Source: CAVYHJ01 sp963768165 [NCBI: uncultured bacterium]
GTDB lineage: Bacteria > UBP4 > UBA4092
Assembly: GCA_963768165.1 (NCBI GenBank)
Contig: CAVYHJ010000003.1
Coordinates: 248,001 to 312,000 of the forward strand
Reading direction: 5' to 3'
DNA: 64,000 nucleotides
In this document: one piece after another, positions 55,672 to 64,000 of the stretch
How the letters are laid out: every line of letters begins with the position of its first letter
How positions within the stretch are numbered: the first letter of the stretch is position 1
Program-made: the position numbers and the translations under genes
Notes under the pieces: generated by a model
Seen by the model: only the letters and a program-made list of their open reading frames with translations
Database searches by the model: none
Told to the model about the DNA's origin: nothing

Positions 55672-56880
55672 ATGTCTTTGTTGTTGATAAAAAACGGTAT
55701 TTTGATAACACAAAACCCTTTCCGAGATATTATTCGAAAGAATCTAACAATTGAAAATGGGAGAATTATTGCAATAGATACCCGGCAAACCTTGGATGGG
55801 CTCATCATTGACGCGCAAGGGAGTTTTATTCAGCCAGGATTTGTTCAACCGCATGTCCATTTGAGTCTGCCGGACTTTAAAAAATCGGATAAAATAAAAT
55901 CTTCAATTGATTTATTGAGAGTATTCTCAGGATTATCCGAAAACATTATCAAGGAGACTTCAAGACGTAACATTCGATCCCTCATATCCCATGGAACAAC
56001 CACCATTTTAGCCATGGAACATCCGCTGTTTACCACGGAAGTAATACAAGAAGTTCAAAAATCCGGGTTGCGCGCAGTCATTGGAAATGGGTTATTAGAC
56101 CACGGGGAACAATATCCTGATTTACAAAAAACCATGGAAGAAAATATGAGTCAAACGCGGGAATTGTTGGCTAGATGTCAATCAATTGAAAACCACAGAA
56201 TTCAATATGCCGTGTGTCCCTGGTCAATTCCAGAGTGTTCCGGCCAGTTGTGGAGAGAGATTGCTATTTTTGCGAATGATAATAAACTATTGGTGCATAC
56301 TCATGCGTGTGAAACAAAGGGAGAGTTACGCGCGGTGAAACACGGGCGAAGTTCAGAACCGTTGAAATATCTGGATCAATTTGAGTTAGCGGATCAGAAT
56401 TTAATTCTGGCACATTGTGTTCATGTCTCAGAGGAGGAAATAACCATTTTTCAAAAAGGAAAGGTAAACATAGTTCATTGTCCAAATTCAAATGAATATT
56501 TTGATACCGGGACAGCACCGGTGATTGAAATGCTGCGCCGTAAAATGAATGTCAGTTTGGGTTCCGATGGCACATTTTGTAATGGGGATTTGGATATGCT
56601 TAATGAGATGAGAAAAATGGTATCACTTCATGGTGAAGACCAACTCGATCTGCAGACTATTTTTGATATGGCCACTATTCATGGTGCCAGAGCATTGGGG
56701 ATGGAAAATGAAATCGGGTCTATTGAAGTTGGGAAGAAAGCGGACATGGTTATTTTAGATTTGCCGGAGAATACTAAGAATCCGATTCCGACAATTATTC
56801 TGGAAGGGAGCAAAGAAAGTATAAACAGGGTAATAGTGGATGGAGAGACTATATTCAAGAGATATAGACAAACCAAATAA
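55672..56880 (+). CDS. Amidohydrolase-family deaminase (MtaD/TrzA/guanine-deaminase-like)
   Basis: A 402-residue metal-dependent hydrolase of the amidohydrolase superfamily, subgroup of cytosine/adenosine-type deaminases. Metal and catalytic residues are visible: HVH in QPHVHLSLPDF, His in LLVHTHACETKGE, His in ILAHCVHVSEEE and Asp in LGSDGTFCNGDLDML. The C-terminal SIEVGKKADMVILDL is the composite beta-domain signature. Substrates could be 5'-methylthioadenosine/SAH, guanine or a triazine-like compound. It lies just past the pilin terminator and lacks a ribosome-binding site; a -10 box at 55659-55664 suggests a leaderless transcript. Confidence 0.88.
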   Translation: MSLLLIKNGILITQNPFRDIIRKNLTIENGRIIAIDTRQTLDGLIIDAQGSFIQPGFVQPHVHLSLPDFKKSDKIKSSIDLLRVFSGLSENIIKETSRRNIRSLISHGTTTILAMEHPLFTTEVIQEVQKSGLRAVIGNGLLDHGEQYPDLQKTMEENMSQTRELLARCQSIENHRIQYAVCPWSIPECSGQLWREIAIFANDNKLLVHTHACETKGELRAVKHGRSSEPLKYLDQFELADQNLILAHCVHVSEEEITIFQKGKVNIVHCPNSNEYFDTGTAPVIEMLRRKMNVSLGSDGTFCNGDLDMLNEMRKMVSLHGEDQLDLQTIFDMATIHGARALGMENEIGSIEVGKKADMVILDLPENTKNPIPTIILEGSKESINRVIVDGETIFKRYRQTK

Positions 56881-56948
56881 AATCCGGGTATGACGGAATG
56901 TCAGGGTCAGGGACAACCTTGACTACTTGTGGCGCGTAACCCACGGTA

Positions 56949-56972
56949 GTCGGACTCGTCCCCGAGTCCGAC
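56949..56972. repeat. REP-like hairpin
   Basis: GTCGGACTCG/CGAGTCCGAC (10-bp perfect stem) with loop TCCC. Confidence 0.75.
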
Positions 56973-56987
56973 ATTCCTACACAAGTT

Positions 56988-57113
56988 CTAATTGATTTGT
57001 CTATAGGAGTAGGAATATATCATATATCCAAAATTACCACATATGCAACCATTACCAGTGCCATTTCCACAACTTATACAAGTAAGTGGTGGGATAGGGG
57101 ATGTCCATGATGA
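56988..57113 (-). pseudogene. Possible decayed C-terminal tail of the YD-repeat protein
   Basis: Beyond the stop at 57169 short open stretches persist in other frames: YIDKDGELI immediately after the stop, and a Cys/Gly-rich 41-codon stretch (CISCGNGTGNGCICGN) ending at the TAG at 56990-56988. They suggest, weakly, a former variable C-terminal region broken by frameshifts. Confidence 0.3.
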
Positions 57114-57168
57114 TTATTATTAGAACCATTTACAAGACTGTTTATATCATTAAATTAACTCTCCATCC

Positions 57169-60100
57169 TTATCGATGTAAAGTATTTAACTGATTGGATA
57201 AGTTAGGGGATAAAATATTACCAGGGTCATATCCAAAAAGTAAACCAGATAAATCCGTATATCTTAATGGATTATTCCCAACATAGGTATATCTATGAAG
57301 TGTTGCAGGATTATCAACCAATCCTTTCCAGGGATTCTTATTTATGTTTATGAACCTTCCTACCTGTGGATCATACCATTGGACGGAGAAATAATAGAGT
57401 CCTGAATCAGGGTCTTGTTTTTTGGTGGCGATGTGATAGTTGTTATTAGCACTGCCGTTGGTGGCAAGAACATTCCCAAACCCTTCCTGGACATAAGAAG
57501 TATTGATATTCCCACTGGTATCGGAGACAAAGAGGACATTGCCAATCGGATCGTAGTGATAAAAGTAATCCGTCCCATTATTACGACAAGAGATAATTGC
57601 CCCTATGACTCCCGGTGCCAAGGTATAGACGGCATTGATGGTAGAGGGCTCTCCATAGTAGGTGTTATATCTCTCCAGTAATACATTAATCCCATCATAG
57701 AAAAAGCGCGTAGTAGCACTACTTTGTTGGTTTATCCTCTGAATCCGTTTGCCTAAAGAGTCATAAAGGAAAACATCCGAATAATTGGGACTTCCGATGG
57801 AGATCATTTGATTTTCATGGTTCCAACTGGGCACGACGATGCCACCTTCGGCCGTCAGATTTCCGTTGGCATCGTAACTATACGAAATGGTACCATCGAA
57901 GGTTAATTGATTCAGGTTATTAAAGTAATAATTGATAAACGTGGTTCCATTAATCATAGTTAACCGATTCCCGACACTGTCATAACTATAGATTCGAGTA
58001 TAGGCACCAGTTCCCACTCGTTGCTCCGTGATCAAGCGATTCAAAGTGTCGTAATAATAAAAAGTCGTCGACGTGGACATATCTAACATATTCGTGCGAT
58101 TACCCGCCGGGTCATAATTATAAGCATATTGAGCAATCACCGTGGTTTTGTTGTTGAGAATGAAATCATCATAGGAGGTATAGGCATAGGCGCTCATCAC
58201 TCCGGTGTATCCCGCAGGTACGCTGGAACCATAGATATAGGATAACTGTGACTGCCATCCGCTGGATGTTAAACGATAGAGGGTCACGGTACTTCCTGAT
58301 ACTGTCGCACGCAGACGATAAATAAATTCACCCATGACAGGACCCGTTATCTTGGAATCTGTATTATAGAGACCATTAGTAACATGACCTATTACAAAAG
58401 TGGTTCCGGTGGCATTGGTTCCCGCGTAATAGTAATTAGTGGCATTGCTGTATCCAAAGATTAGGTAGCCATTTGCAAAGGGAGAATTTGTTGTATGCAT
58501 ATCCAGACTGCATTCCACCATTGGATTATTCACGCTCCCTCCGACACTGTATACCGCCATCTGATCCGAAGTTGCCGCGATATACAACTGATTCGTTTGA
58601 ATACTCCAATTCCCTACGGCTTGAGTCCAATTGTAACCCAAACCACTTCGGTTGAAGTTATCCGTTGGTTGGTAACAAATCGTATTTAAAACTTGATTCC
58701 CGCACCCGCATGAGGTAAACGAGTAAGCAGTAAATATCCCATTGGGATAGATTTCCAAGGTTTTTCTTCCTATTGAATCATAGGCATACTGTGTCCATTG
58801 ATTGCAAGCATAATTTTGAAGTACGGCGAGTCTACCATACGCATCATTGTTATATCCGTACAAATTCCCATTGGGATCCGTTAATCCCGTTCGTCGACTG
58901 TTATTATCATAAGCATACACCATCGAACCCCACGGATTGGAGTATCCGGTTACCCGGCTGAGAACATCATACCCCCAGTAAGTCATCCCGATATAGGGAT
59001 CATTCATACCGGTCATATTCCCTAAAGCATCGTAATAGAAATGTACAATTGTCCCATTACCATATGTTCGTATACTTAGCCGGTTCATCGAATCATAGGA
59101 ATAATACGTCATTTGATTTTTGGCATCCTGCCGGGTGGTTACGTCATCAAACCGGTCATACCAGTATTGAGTACTGTTATTAGCAGCGTTGGTTTCTTTG
59201 TTTAACCGATTTCGTAAGTCGTAAGTATAATTCGTGGAATTTTGATTAGCATCGGTCACTTTCGTCAATAATCCATTAACCGAATAACTATACTGGGTAA
59301 TTCCACCCAAGTTATCTTTCACTGTGGTAACCCGTGACATAATGTCATAATAGGAATCTGTCCGATTTCCCAAGGGATCTATCCCGGTTGTTTTGTTTCC
59401 ATAGATGTCATAGAAAAATTGAGTGGTACTATTGTTCCATTTAATAACCAAAGTTACCAAGCCATAGGAGTTATAGAAAAATCTTGTAACTTCTCCCAAC
59501 GCATCGGTCGCCGAAGTTAGATTCCCATAGTTATCATAGGCAAACTGAGTGATATTTCCCAAAGCATCTGTGGTAGATAATAACAGGCGTTTGCTTGTAT
59601 TATAAGAATAGAATGTTGGTTTCCCATACGCATCTAACTTACAAGTTAAGTAGCTATACCAATTGGTGGTATCGTAATAATAGAAAAATTTTGTACCAAA
59701 TTTATCCTGATGTGTTGTCTTATTTCCCAAACTGTCATACCAATAATTTAGCACTTTGCCATCTTGTGTCGTTTCTTGGGTTAAATCGAGATGTATATCC
59801 CAGACAAAATCATTGGTTTTATAGTCGGCAAAATTAATATGCGTATATATATGATCGAATTGGTCAAATTGATACCCGGATTGATTAATGGCATGATCCG
59901 CGTTATCCATCACAGTGATAGCCGAATATCCCCACCAATCCGAGAACTCATAGTTCACCACATTCCCGTTCATATCAATCACGTTGTAACAATGAAGTAC
60001 CGTATCTATCATACCGGAGTAGAGATCGATGCCGGTAGAGATGTTGTAATCATATAAATACACATATAAGGGAGTGGTCGTACTGTAGGCATCGGAAATG

Positions 60101-62403
60101 GCAGTAATCAGCGCCCAAGTTGTGTTATTTGGCCCCGTATCATAGGCGTACTGTACATAATAATTATCTGGATAAGTGATTCTCGATATTCCATCGGAGA
60201 TGGAGTCATAGGCATAGGTTATCATTCGTCCCGCTTGGTCTTGAACGGAGGTTAACCGATACACACTATCCCAACTGGGAATAGAATAACCAAAGAATAA
60301 ACCTCGGCCATTGATATCTATCATCGCTGTTAACCGTGCGTAAGTGGAAGGAACCCCGCTATTATTTCCATAATAGGCATAGATGGTGGCTTGATTATAA
60401 TTGGAAATCCAGACTAATTTGGCCGTATAGATGGAGAATAAGGTATCAAAAGCGTAGATTTGTCCATCCCGTTGTTCCAATAAAAAGGGATGCGTGGAAG
60501 TAGGCGGTTGTACTTTAATATAATCTGCATAAACCGCCATTTGTGACGTATCTTCTATCGGGTAATAATTCCCATCTCCGGCCAGGATTAAAGGGACATA
60601 CCCATTGAAGTCTCGATAATAAAAAATTGTATTATTACTCCATAAAAATAAATTCATGTCATAATTAATCTGCCACTGCCGGCCAAAGGGATTGGTCGTT
60701 AACGCATAAGGACTCCAGGCATATCGCGAGGAATAGGTATGGGTTAATGTGACATTCATTCCTCCCTGAACGGGTATGGATAATTCCGTAAAATTTGTAT
60801 AGGTATTCCCTCTTGCGAGATTAATACCCAATTCGTTAGATATACTCCCCCCGATACCCTTGCCGCCATTGGCAAGGGCACCGGTAGAGGCATGACCATT
60901 CGCCGTCAATGGACCTGCAGGATTATTGTTTGGACAATCAGCCGGGCTTGCTAGTGGAGTCGGCGGTGGAGAATATTGTCCACCGATGACCTCCTGCATT
61001 TCTTTTTGGGAAAGATAATGAATTCCACTGGAGGCCAATTGGGTATTCTCTTGAGAAACCGGGTGAAGAATCAAGGCGTAGCGTGTCCATTGATACTTGA
61101 ATTCTTTAAGAGACATAGATTGATTCATACCGTTCTGATCGGAAAACATGACCTTCTCCGGGGTCACTTTGGAAAGCATCACAAAATGATCTATTTGCCG
61201 GTGGTCAAGTTGTACAATCAAAGGAAGTGGGAGTAATTTCAATCTGGCAAAACTCGCTTTTATTCCCTTTGTACTCAATCCTTTTTGTTGCGCGGCTTTG
61301 GATAATCCTTCAAAACTGGTTCCTTCCGGTGTATGAGAAGATAATTGGGCTAATTCCTGCACATCAGATGGAATTCCAAGATAGGCAAGGACATAATGTA
61401 AGGCAATTGGCCCACAAAGATTCGACAGTGCATCTTTGGATTTGTTGGAAGATAGCTGAGTGGGTGTATGAGTATTTTTTACCAAATTTAGGGTGGCTTG
61501 TGGTGAAACCATATTTTGTAGGATATCGACTTCTTTTTGCGCCTGAGCGGCGATCCATGTCCCAGGGTATTGACTTATTACTTTTTGGGCTTCAATCAAC
61601 GCTTGGATTTTATTTCCCTGAAAGTAATAACACCGGGCAATCTCCCGCTGGGCTTCTGCTGATATCGGGTCTCCTGGGAAATTGGCGATAGTCTGCTGAA
61701 ATGCGGCGATAGCGTTATTCAATTGACTCTTCCATTCCCACGCATAGCCCACGGTGTACCAGCAACGAACCACAGCATCGTTATACAAAGTGTTATTACT
61801 GTAGGTATTGATTCCATTTTTCGCCGCGGTCATGGCGTCATCCCAGTTACCCATCAATGCGCTGGAATATGCTTTTAAGTATTGACACATCGCCGCTTGT
61901 TGAGTTGTTGGATAACTCTGTAGACATTGATTAATTGCGGAATCTGCGTCATGAAACCGAGGGAATCCTTCGGAGTTAAAAACATCAATAAGAGCCGTTT
62001 GAATTTTAGATTGCAGTGCTTTGGGAGCAGAAGGACTGTTGGGATATTGATCAGCTACTTTTTGATAGTAATTCAATGCTCCATGATAGTCGTGAACCAA
62101 GAATCGTAGCGATTCCGCATAGCGCAGGTATGCCTCAGGCATTACATCCGCTTGTGGATAGGAGGTGGTTAATTGTATAAAACTGGTACTCAATAGGGTG
62201 AAATTATTTTGTTGCAAAGCCACCTGCATCTGGCAATATAAAGCCCCGTCCTGATATCCGCTCGAAGTTTCCCCAGACTTTGAATCCGATACCTCGCTAC
62301 TCGTCAAATCATCGGACGATGTAGCTACACTGTAGGAAACTGATATAAAAAGAGTTATGATTAGACCCAATAATATACCTTTAGAAAATTTACACTGATT
62401 CAT
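57169..62403 (-). CDS. TPR - C39 cysteine peptidase - YD-repeat (RHS-like) exported fusion protein
   Basis: A 1744-residue exported protein with an unusual domain order. There is a signal peptide (residues 1-27) and TPR/BamD-like repeats (about 50-295). A C39-type peptidase follows (about 318-448) with Cys330 in NLCGP, His406 in IDHFVML and Asp422 in FSDQNG; the 76- and 16-residue spacings fit the C17/H96/D112 triad of ComA-type exporters. A double-glycine leader motif LSQKEMQEVIGG (464-475) comes next, then a Pro/Gly-rich linker and a YD-repeat shell (about 520-1720) with many YxYDxxGxxT units. A LamG-like insert sits near 1245-1415, and the RHS core end (YYFSVQWYDPQVGRFI, NNPLRYTDLSG) is followed by only about 26 residues, so no toxin domain remains. 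The start has GAGGAGG. Self-cleavage after Gly475 is inferred. Confidence 0.88.
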   Translation of the reverse strand: MNQCKFSKGILLGLIITLFISVSYSVATSSDDLTSSEVSDSKSGETSSGYQDGALYCQMQVALQQNNFTLLSTSFIQLTTSYPQADVMPEAYLRYAESLRFLVHDYHGALNYYQKVADQYPNSPSAPKALQSKIQTALIDVFNSEGFPRFHDADSAINQCLQSYPTTQQAAMCQYLKAYSSALMGNWDDAMTAAKNGINTYSNNTLYNDAVVRCWYTVGYAWEWKSQLNNAIAAFQQTIANFPGDPISAEAQREIARCYYFQGNKIQALIEAQKVISQYPGTWIAAQAQKEVDILQNMVSPQATLNLVKNTHTPTQLSSNKSKDALSNLCGPIALHYVLAYLGIPSDVQELAQLSSHTPEGTSFEGLSKAAQQKGLSTKGIKASFARLKLLPLPLIVQLDHRQIDHFVMLSKVTPEKVMFSDQNGMNQSMSLKEFKYQWTRYALILHPVSQENTQLASSGIHYLSQKEMQEVIGGQYSPPPTPLASPADCPNNNPAGPLTANGHASTGALANGGKGIGGSISNELGINLARGNTYTNFTELSIPVQGGMNVTLTHTYSSRYAWSPYALTTNPFGRQWQINYDMNLFLWSNNTIFYYRDFNGYVPLILAGDGNYYPIEDTSQMAVYADYIKVQPPTSTHPFLLEQRDGQIYAFDTLFSIYTAKLVWISNYNQATIYAYYGNNSGVPSTYARLTAMIDINGRGLFFGYSIPSWDSVYRLTSVQDQAGRMITYAYDSISDGISRITYPDNYYVQYAYDTGPNNTTWALITAISDAYSTTTPLYVYLYDYNISTGIDLYSGMIDTVLHCYNVIDMNGNVVNYEFSDWWGYSAITVMDNADHAINQSGYQFDQFDHIYTHINFADYKTNDFVWDIHLDLTQETTQDGKVLNYWYDSLGNKTTHQDKFGTKFFYYYDTTNWYSYLTCKLDAYGKPTFYSYNTSKRLLLSTTDALGNITQFAYDNYGNLTSATDALGEVTRFFYNSYGLVTLVIKWNNSTTQFFYDIYGNKTTGIDPLGNRTDSYYDIMSRVTTVKDNLGGITQYSYSVNGLLTKVTDANQNSTNYTYDLRNRLNKETNAANNSTQYWYDRFDDVTTRQDAKNQMTYYSYDSMNRLSIRTYGNGTIVHFYYDALGNMTGMNDPYIGMTYWGYDVLSRVTGYSNPWGSMVYAYDNNSRRTGLTDPNGNLYGYNNDAYGRLAVLQNYACNQWTQYAYDSIGRKTLEIYPNGIFTAYSFTSCGCGNQVLNTICYQPTDNFNRSGLGYNWTQAVGNWSIQTNQLYIAATSDQMAVYSVGGSVNNPMVECSLDMHTTNSPFANGYLIFGYSNATNYYYAGTNATGTTFVIGHVTNGLYNTDSKITGPVMGEFIYRLRATVSGSTVTLYRLTSSGWQSQLSYIYGSSVPAGYTGVMSAYAYTSYDDFILNNKTTVIAQYAYNYDPAGNRTNMLDMSTSTTFYYYDTLNRLITEQRVGTGAYTRIYSYDSVGNRLTMINGTTFINYYFNNLNQLTFDGTISYSYDANGNLTAEGGIVVPSWNHENQMISIGSPNYSDVFLYDSLGKRIQRINQQSSATTRFFYDGINVLLERYNTYYGEPSTINAVYTLAPGVIGAIISCRNNGTDYFYHYDPIGNVLFVSDTSGNINTSYVQEGFGNVLATNGSANNNYHIATKKQDPDSGLYYFSVQWYDPQVGRFININKNPWKGLVDNPATLHRYTYVGNNPLRYTDLSGLLFGYDPGNILSPNLSNQLNTLHR
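60979..61014 (-). other. Codons for an internal double-glycine leader motif
   Basis: Residues 464-475 of the 1744-residue protein read LSQKEMQEVIGG. They match all consensus positions of bacteriocin-type leaders: L-12, S-11, E-8, M-7, V-4, G-2, G-1. The motif lies about 26 residues after the C39 domain and directly before a flexible linker. Confidence 0.75.
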
Positions 62404-62721
62404 TTTCCTAACCTCCTCAACTAATATTTATTTCTTTAGAAACGAGTTAATAATTTAAGAACTAGAATTGTGATTAATAATTCCAAAAGACTAAAATTAG
62501 GTTTTAAATTAGATATTCCGTTTTTATGAATAGGTATGGATTGCATTTTATTTTCCTTATATTTAATCTTAAAGACCGTAAAATCACTTTTAGGCTTACA
62601 AAAAAATGTTAAAAGCATGTAAAGTAAAATAGTAAGAATTTACCTAAAGACTTATAAATAAAGCAGTTAGTTGAATTTGGGAGGAAATAATAAACTTTTT
62701 GAGTAAAAAATATTACAGTTG
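62404..62721. other. 318-bp AT-rich spacer between the FecR-TPR and YD-repeat genes
   Basis: Contains the small pilin-N-terminus-like frame at 62436-62546. No clear promoter or terminator was found; the two large genes may be co-transcribed. Confidence 0.5.
62436..62546 (-). CDS. 36-residue peptide with a prepilin-like hydrophobic motif
   Basis: ATG at 62546 with AAGGA at good distance; the frame could extend upstream to 62618 but the SD supports the shorter form. The peptide ends NFSLLELLITILVLKLLTRF. This copies the +1 to +10 prepilin pattern F-S/T-L-x-E-L-L-I-x-I but has Asn instead of Gly before the Phe and stops right after the helix. It may be a chance AT-rich frame, a truncated pseudopilin or a small membrane peptide. 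Confidence 0.3.
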   Translation of the reverse strand: MQSIPIHKNGISNLKPNFSLLELLITILVLKLLTRF

Positions 62722-63999
62722 TTAGGAAGCAGATTTTAATACTGCCAGACGTAATTCTGCTTCCTGAGCATACCCACCCCGAGGATCTGTTCGTAAATAG
62801 CTTTGCCAAGCAGATTCTTCTGCACCAGTATTTTTCAAGTCATGAGCAAGACGGGCGGTAATCGCATAGAAGATTCCGGGGTGCCGATTGGGGTTATACT
62901 TCTCTGCTTTGGCAAGTTCCGCCTGTGCGGTTTGAAAATCTTTTTGTTGCCGTGCGATTTCCGCCAGCGCGGCATGCATGCGGGGGCCGCAATTGGGACA
63001 ACTTTCCGCGCCGGTTTCTTTGGCATGTTGGTACATTTCCCGCGCCTTAGTAAAGTTCCCCTGCAACATTGCCAACTCACCTAATAACACCCAACCCCCA
63101 TGATTTGAAGGTTGAAAGGTGGTAAGTTGTGTAGCGTATCGTTCGGCGTCTGCATATTGATGTAATTCAATCAGACATCGGGCTAACTGAAATAAACAGT
63201 AATATTCTTTAGGACTACGCTTGAGAGCCAGAATGTATCCACTAGTCGCTTGAGCATATTCACCCAGTGCCAAGTAACTTCTACCAATACAATAATAGGC
63301 GCTGAAGTATTTAGAATCAACTAGTACCGCTTTCCGGTCATTGGTAATAGCTTCTTCGTATCGTTGTTGATCATACAGTTGATTTCCTAGAGAGATATAT
63401 TTTTTTCGTAATTGTTCTCGCTCTTGATCGGATAGTTTGGTAAATTGGTCAAATTGTAATTTCCATTCTACAACGGAATTGACATCAACGAGTTGTGGCT
63501 CACCTAGCTGGGTATTGGCAGCAACTATCGCCTGGTATCCCGCCGGAATGATGACTTGGCCCAATGAATTTTCAAAAAAAACAGTATCTTGCAGGCATGT
63601 CACTACCGTGCGTAAAGCGGTATCCACCGCAATATTAAAGTCTGTACCATAGACTTCCACCCAACCGATCGGTGTAGAGACACGAAACTTTTTATCAGAA
63701 TATGCCGCAGAGACATAGATTTCACCCTGGTATAAAATTAATGTGGTAGATCGGTTCATGCATAGAGTCATTTTGGTGGAATTGTTCAACCATACCTGCC
63801 CTAATTTGCCCAGTTTTAAAGAAACCAAGGAATATTCATCCGTTTGAATTTGGTCGTTTCGTTGTAATTTGGTTGTTATATCAAGCTTGTCCCAGACAGG
63901 ATTATCTTGGGATTTTCGTAAAGATGGGGGACCCAGAAGTAGTCTCACTTGAAGGGAGCTTAACTTGGATGTATACCACTGATACCCGAGGACACCAAC
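62722..63999 (-). CDS. FecR-domain / TPR-repeat protein (5' end beyond window)
   Basis: The frame stays open to the window edge. The GTG at 63948 is probably not the start because the upstream codons read VGVLGYQWYTSKLSSLQ, which looks like the end of a membrane anchor. Residues about 10-135 (from the GTG) form a FecR domain (QTDEYSLVSLKLGKLGQVWLNNSTKMTL, GEIYVSAAYSDKKFRVSTPIGWVEVYGTDFNI). The rest is about six TPRs (YEEAITNDRKAVLVDSKYFSAYYCIG, YADAERYATQL, GNFTKAREMYQHAKE). In other bacteria FecR domains sense or bind envelope components or regulate ECF sigma factors; with TPRs, a scaffold role is likely. It lies upstream of the TPR-C39-YD protein on the same strand, suggesting a functional pair. 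Confidence 0.85.
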   Translation of the reverse strand, partial: VGVLGYQWYTSKLSSLQVRLLLGPPSLRKSQDNPVWDKLDITTKLQRNDQIQTDEYSLVSLKLGKLGQVWLNNSTKMTLCMNRSTTLILYQGEIYVSAAYSDKKFRVSTPIGWVEVYGTDFNIAVDTALRTVVTCLQDTVFFENSLGQVIIPAGYQAIVAANTQLGEPQLVDVNSVVEWKLQFDQFTKLSDQEREQLRKKYISLGNQLYDQQRYEEAITNDRKAVLVDSKYFSAYYCIGRSYLALGEYAQATSGYILALKRSPKEYYCLFQLARCLIELHQYADAERYATQLTTFQPSNHGGWVLLGELAMLQGNFTKAREMYQHAKETGAESCPNCGPRMHAALAEIARQQKDFQTAQAELAKAEKYNPNRHPGIFYAITARLAHDLKNTGAEESAWQSYLRTDPRGGYAQEAELRLAVLKSAS

Positions 64000-64000
64000 A

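Noticed and set aside
57415-61691. Plus-strand frames up to 154 codons opposite the YD-repeat gene
   Set aside because: Antisense shadows of the repeat gene without family similarity.
63946-63948. GTG as the true start of the FecR-TPR gene
   Set aside because: The frame continues upstream to the window edge with membrane-anchor-like residues.

Overview
The window reads as a piece of a chromosome from an uncultivated, diderm (Gram-negative type) bacterium. Signs of an outer membrane are a TolC-type channel, a MacA/MacB tripartite exporter, lipoprotein signal peptides and an O-antigen-ligase-like protein. By eye the GC content is a little above 40 percent. Many starts have good Shine-Dalgarno (SD) sites, TTG and GTG starts are used, and several promoters match the sigma-70 consensus closely (TTGACA-17-TATAAT twice). 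The short GspG-like pilin, FecR-TPR and YD-repeat proteins and large secreted propellers suit a deep-branching candidate phylum (Sumerlaeota, Hydrogenedentota or Omnitrophota type), but I cannot place it. I saw no rRNA, tRNA, CRISPR array, prophage or transposase gene.

Layout. 1-4.9 kb: surface-polysaccharide genes (a tandem deacetylase-like exported protein cut by the window start, an O-antigen ligase-like protein, a GT-C-like membrane protein). 5.6-9.4 kb: minus-strand set of YgfZ, an exported protein, an aldo/keto reductase and an ankyrin lipoprotein. 9.5-14.5 kb: tolC-macA-macB exporter followed by a frame-disrupted small membrane ORF. 14.5-25 kb: an NTF2-like protein, a 1254-residue propeller-like protein, ispH, a nitroreductase, a LOG-type protein, a Kelch protein, DoxX and a repeat-rich lipoprotein. 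25-34 kb (minus strand): PHP phosphatase, methyltransferase, HAD hydrolase, an orphan RHH protein, a membrane protein, an EF-G paralogue and secDF. 34.6-38.5 kb: an LVIVD-repeat protein. 38.6-46 kb: the membrane arm of complex I (nuoA,H,J,K,L,M,N). 46.9-54.6 kb: a complete F1Fo ATP synthase operon (atpZ,I,B,E,F,H,A,G,D,C). 55-57 kb: a pilin and an amidohydrolase. 57.2-64 kb: a 1744-residue TPR/C39-peptidase/YD-repeat protein and a FecR-TPR protein running off the window end.

How the parts fit. The nuo and atp blocks lie head to tail and supply the proton-pumping arm and the ATP synthase of an oxidative or reverse electron-flow chain. The quinone/NADH-side subunits (nuoB-G, nuoI) are not here. 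SecDF, the exporter and the many signal-peptide proteins show heavy investment in the envelope.

The strongest candidate for something new is the protein at 57169-62403. It carries a C39-type cysteine peptidase with the C/H/D spacing of bacteriocin-exporter peptidases. About 26 residues further on it has a perfect double-glycine leader motif (LSQKEMQEVIGG), immediately before a YD-repeat shell. This predicts cis self-cleavage that would free the shell. A second theme is intergenic DNA. At least six spacers hold degenerate 7-bp tandem arrays with different words but the same period, several folded into long hairpins, and five consecutive spacers of the atp operon each carry a different palindrome or heptad array.
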